Assembly: GCF_000160855.1 (NCBI RefSeq)
Contig: NZ_GG700752.1
Location: 584,502-590,770, forward strand
From: Lactobacillus helveticus DSM 20075 = CGMCC 1.1877
Lineage (GTDB): Bacteria > Bacillota > Bacilli > Lactobacillales > Lactobacillaceae
DNA: 6,269 bases
Direction of reading: 5' to 3'
This document shows positions 6,189 to 6,269 of this stretch, in pieces. The first letter of the stretch is position 1, and the number at the start of each line of letters is the position of its first letter. Under the pieces are notes generated by a model. The model searched no databases. It had not been told where the DNA came from and was given only the letters and a program-made list of their open reading frames with translations. The position numbers were made by a program, and so were the translations under genes.

Positions 6189-6269
6189 ATGACTGAAAAA
6201 AAGACAAAGAAGTACACAAAATAATGAAACTAAATTAGTATAGCAACAAACAATTTGAAATGGCTACAA
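6189..6269 (+). pseudogene. Possible decayed start of a divergent gene, cut by the window edge
   Basis: AAGGGAG (6177-6183) lies 5 bases before ATG 6189, but the frame reads only MTEKKTKKYTK and stops at 6222-6224. Protein-like fragments continue in the other frames: NNETKLV then QQT, separated by TAG, and QFEMAT at the edge. Joined, they resemble the Lys-rich tail and first helix of a TetR-type regulator, and a regulator divergent from pepC next to an inverted repeat would make sense. This is weak evidence from about 80 bases. It could equally be non-coding sequence. No clear plus-strand promoter is visible in 6145-6175. Confidence 0.3.

Overview
The window looks like the chromosome of a low-GC lactic acid bacterium, most likely a member of the Lactobacillus acidophilus/johnsonii/gasseri group. 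The reasons are an AT-rich sequence, strong AGGAGG-type ribosome sites, a canonical lactobacillar PepC, and short, separately terminated transcription units. No rRNA, tRNA, CRISPR array, transposase or phage gene is visible.

Layout. Positions 1-123 carry no supported gene but end in a good promoter (-35 at 78-83, -10 at 101-106). It drives a plus-strand unit made of an M-box (ykoK-type) Mg2+ riboswitch (about 124-310), an intrinsic terminator (311-345) and mgtA (376-3054), a full-length P-type Mg2+ importer. The importer should be made only when cytosolic Mg2+ is low. A bidirectional terminator (about 3056-3105) ends mgtA and also a convergent minus-strand gene. That gene (3119-3536) encoded a small charged, helical protein of unknown function. 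It is now broken by a frameshift and an in-frame stop, and its first codons carry a 21-bp tandem duplication, yet it keeps a strong ribosome site.

To the right are two more minus-strand units, each with its own promoter and terminator. The first is a GRP-family sugar permease (3719-4561). Its promoter contains two perfect palindromes, one of them a cre-like 14-mer at the predicted transcription start. The second is pepC (4705-6054), a cytoplasmic cysteine aminopeptidase of the bleomycin-hydrolase family with catalytic Cys, His and Asn all visible. An inverted repeat lies just upstream of the pepC -35 box. Beyond it the last ~95 bases hold what may be the decayed start of a divergent gene, possibly a TetR-type regulator.

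The genes are housekeeping or nutrient-acquisition functions (Mg2+ import, sugar uptake, peptide breakdown) and do not form one pathway. I see no convincing new system. The items most worth checking are the control sites and the two decayed genes.
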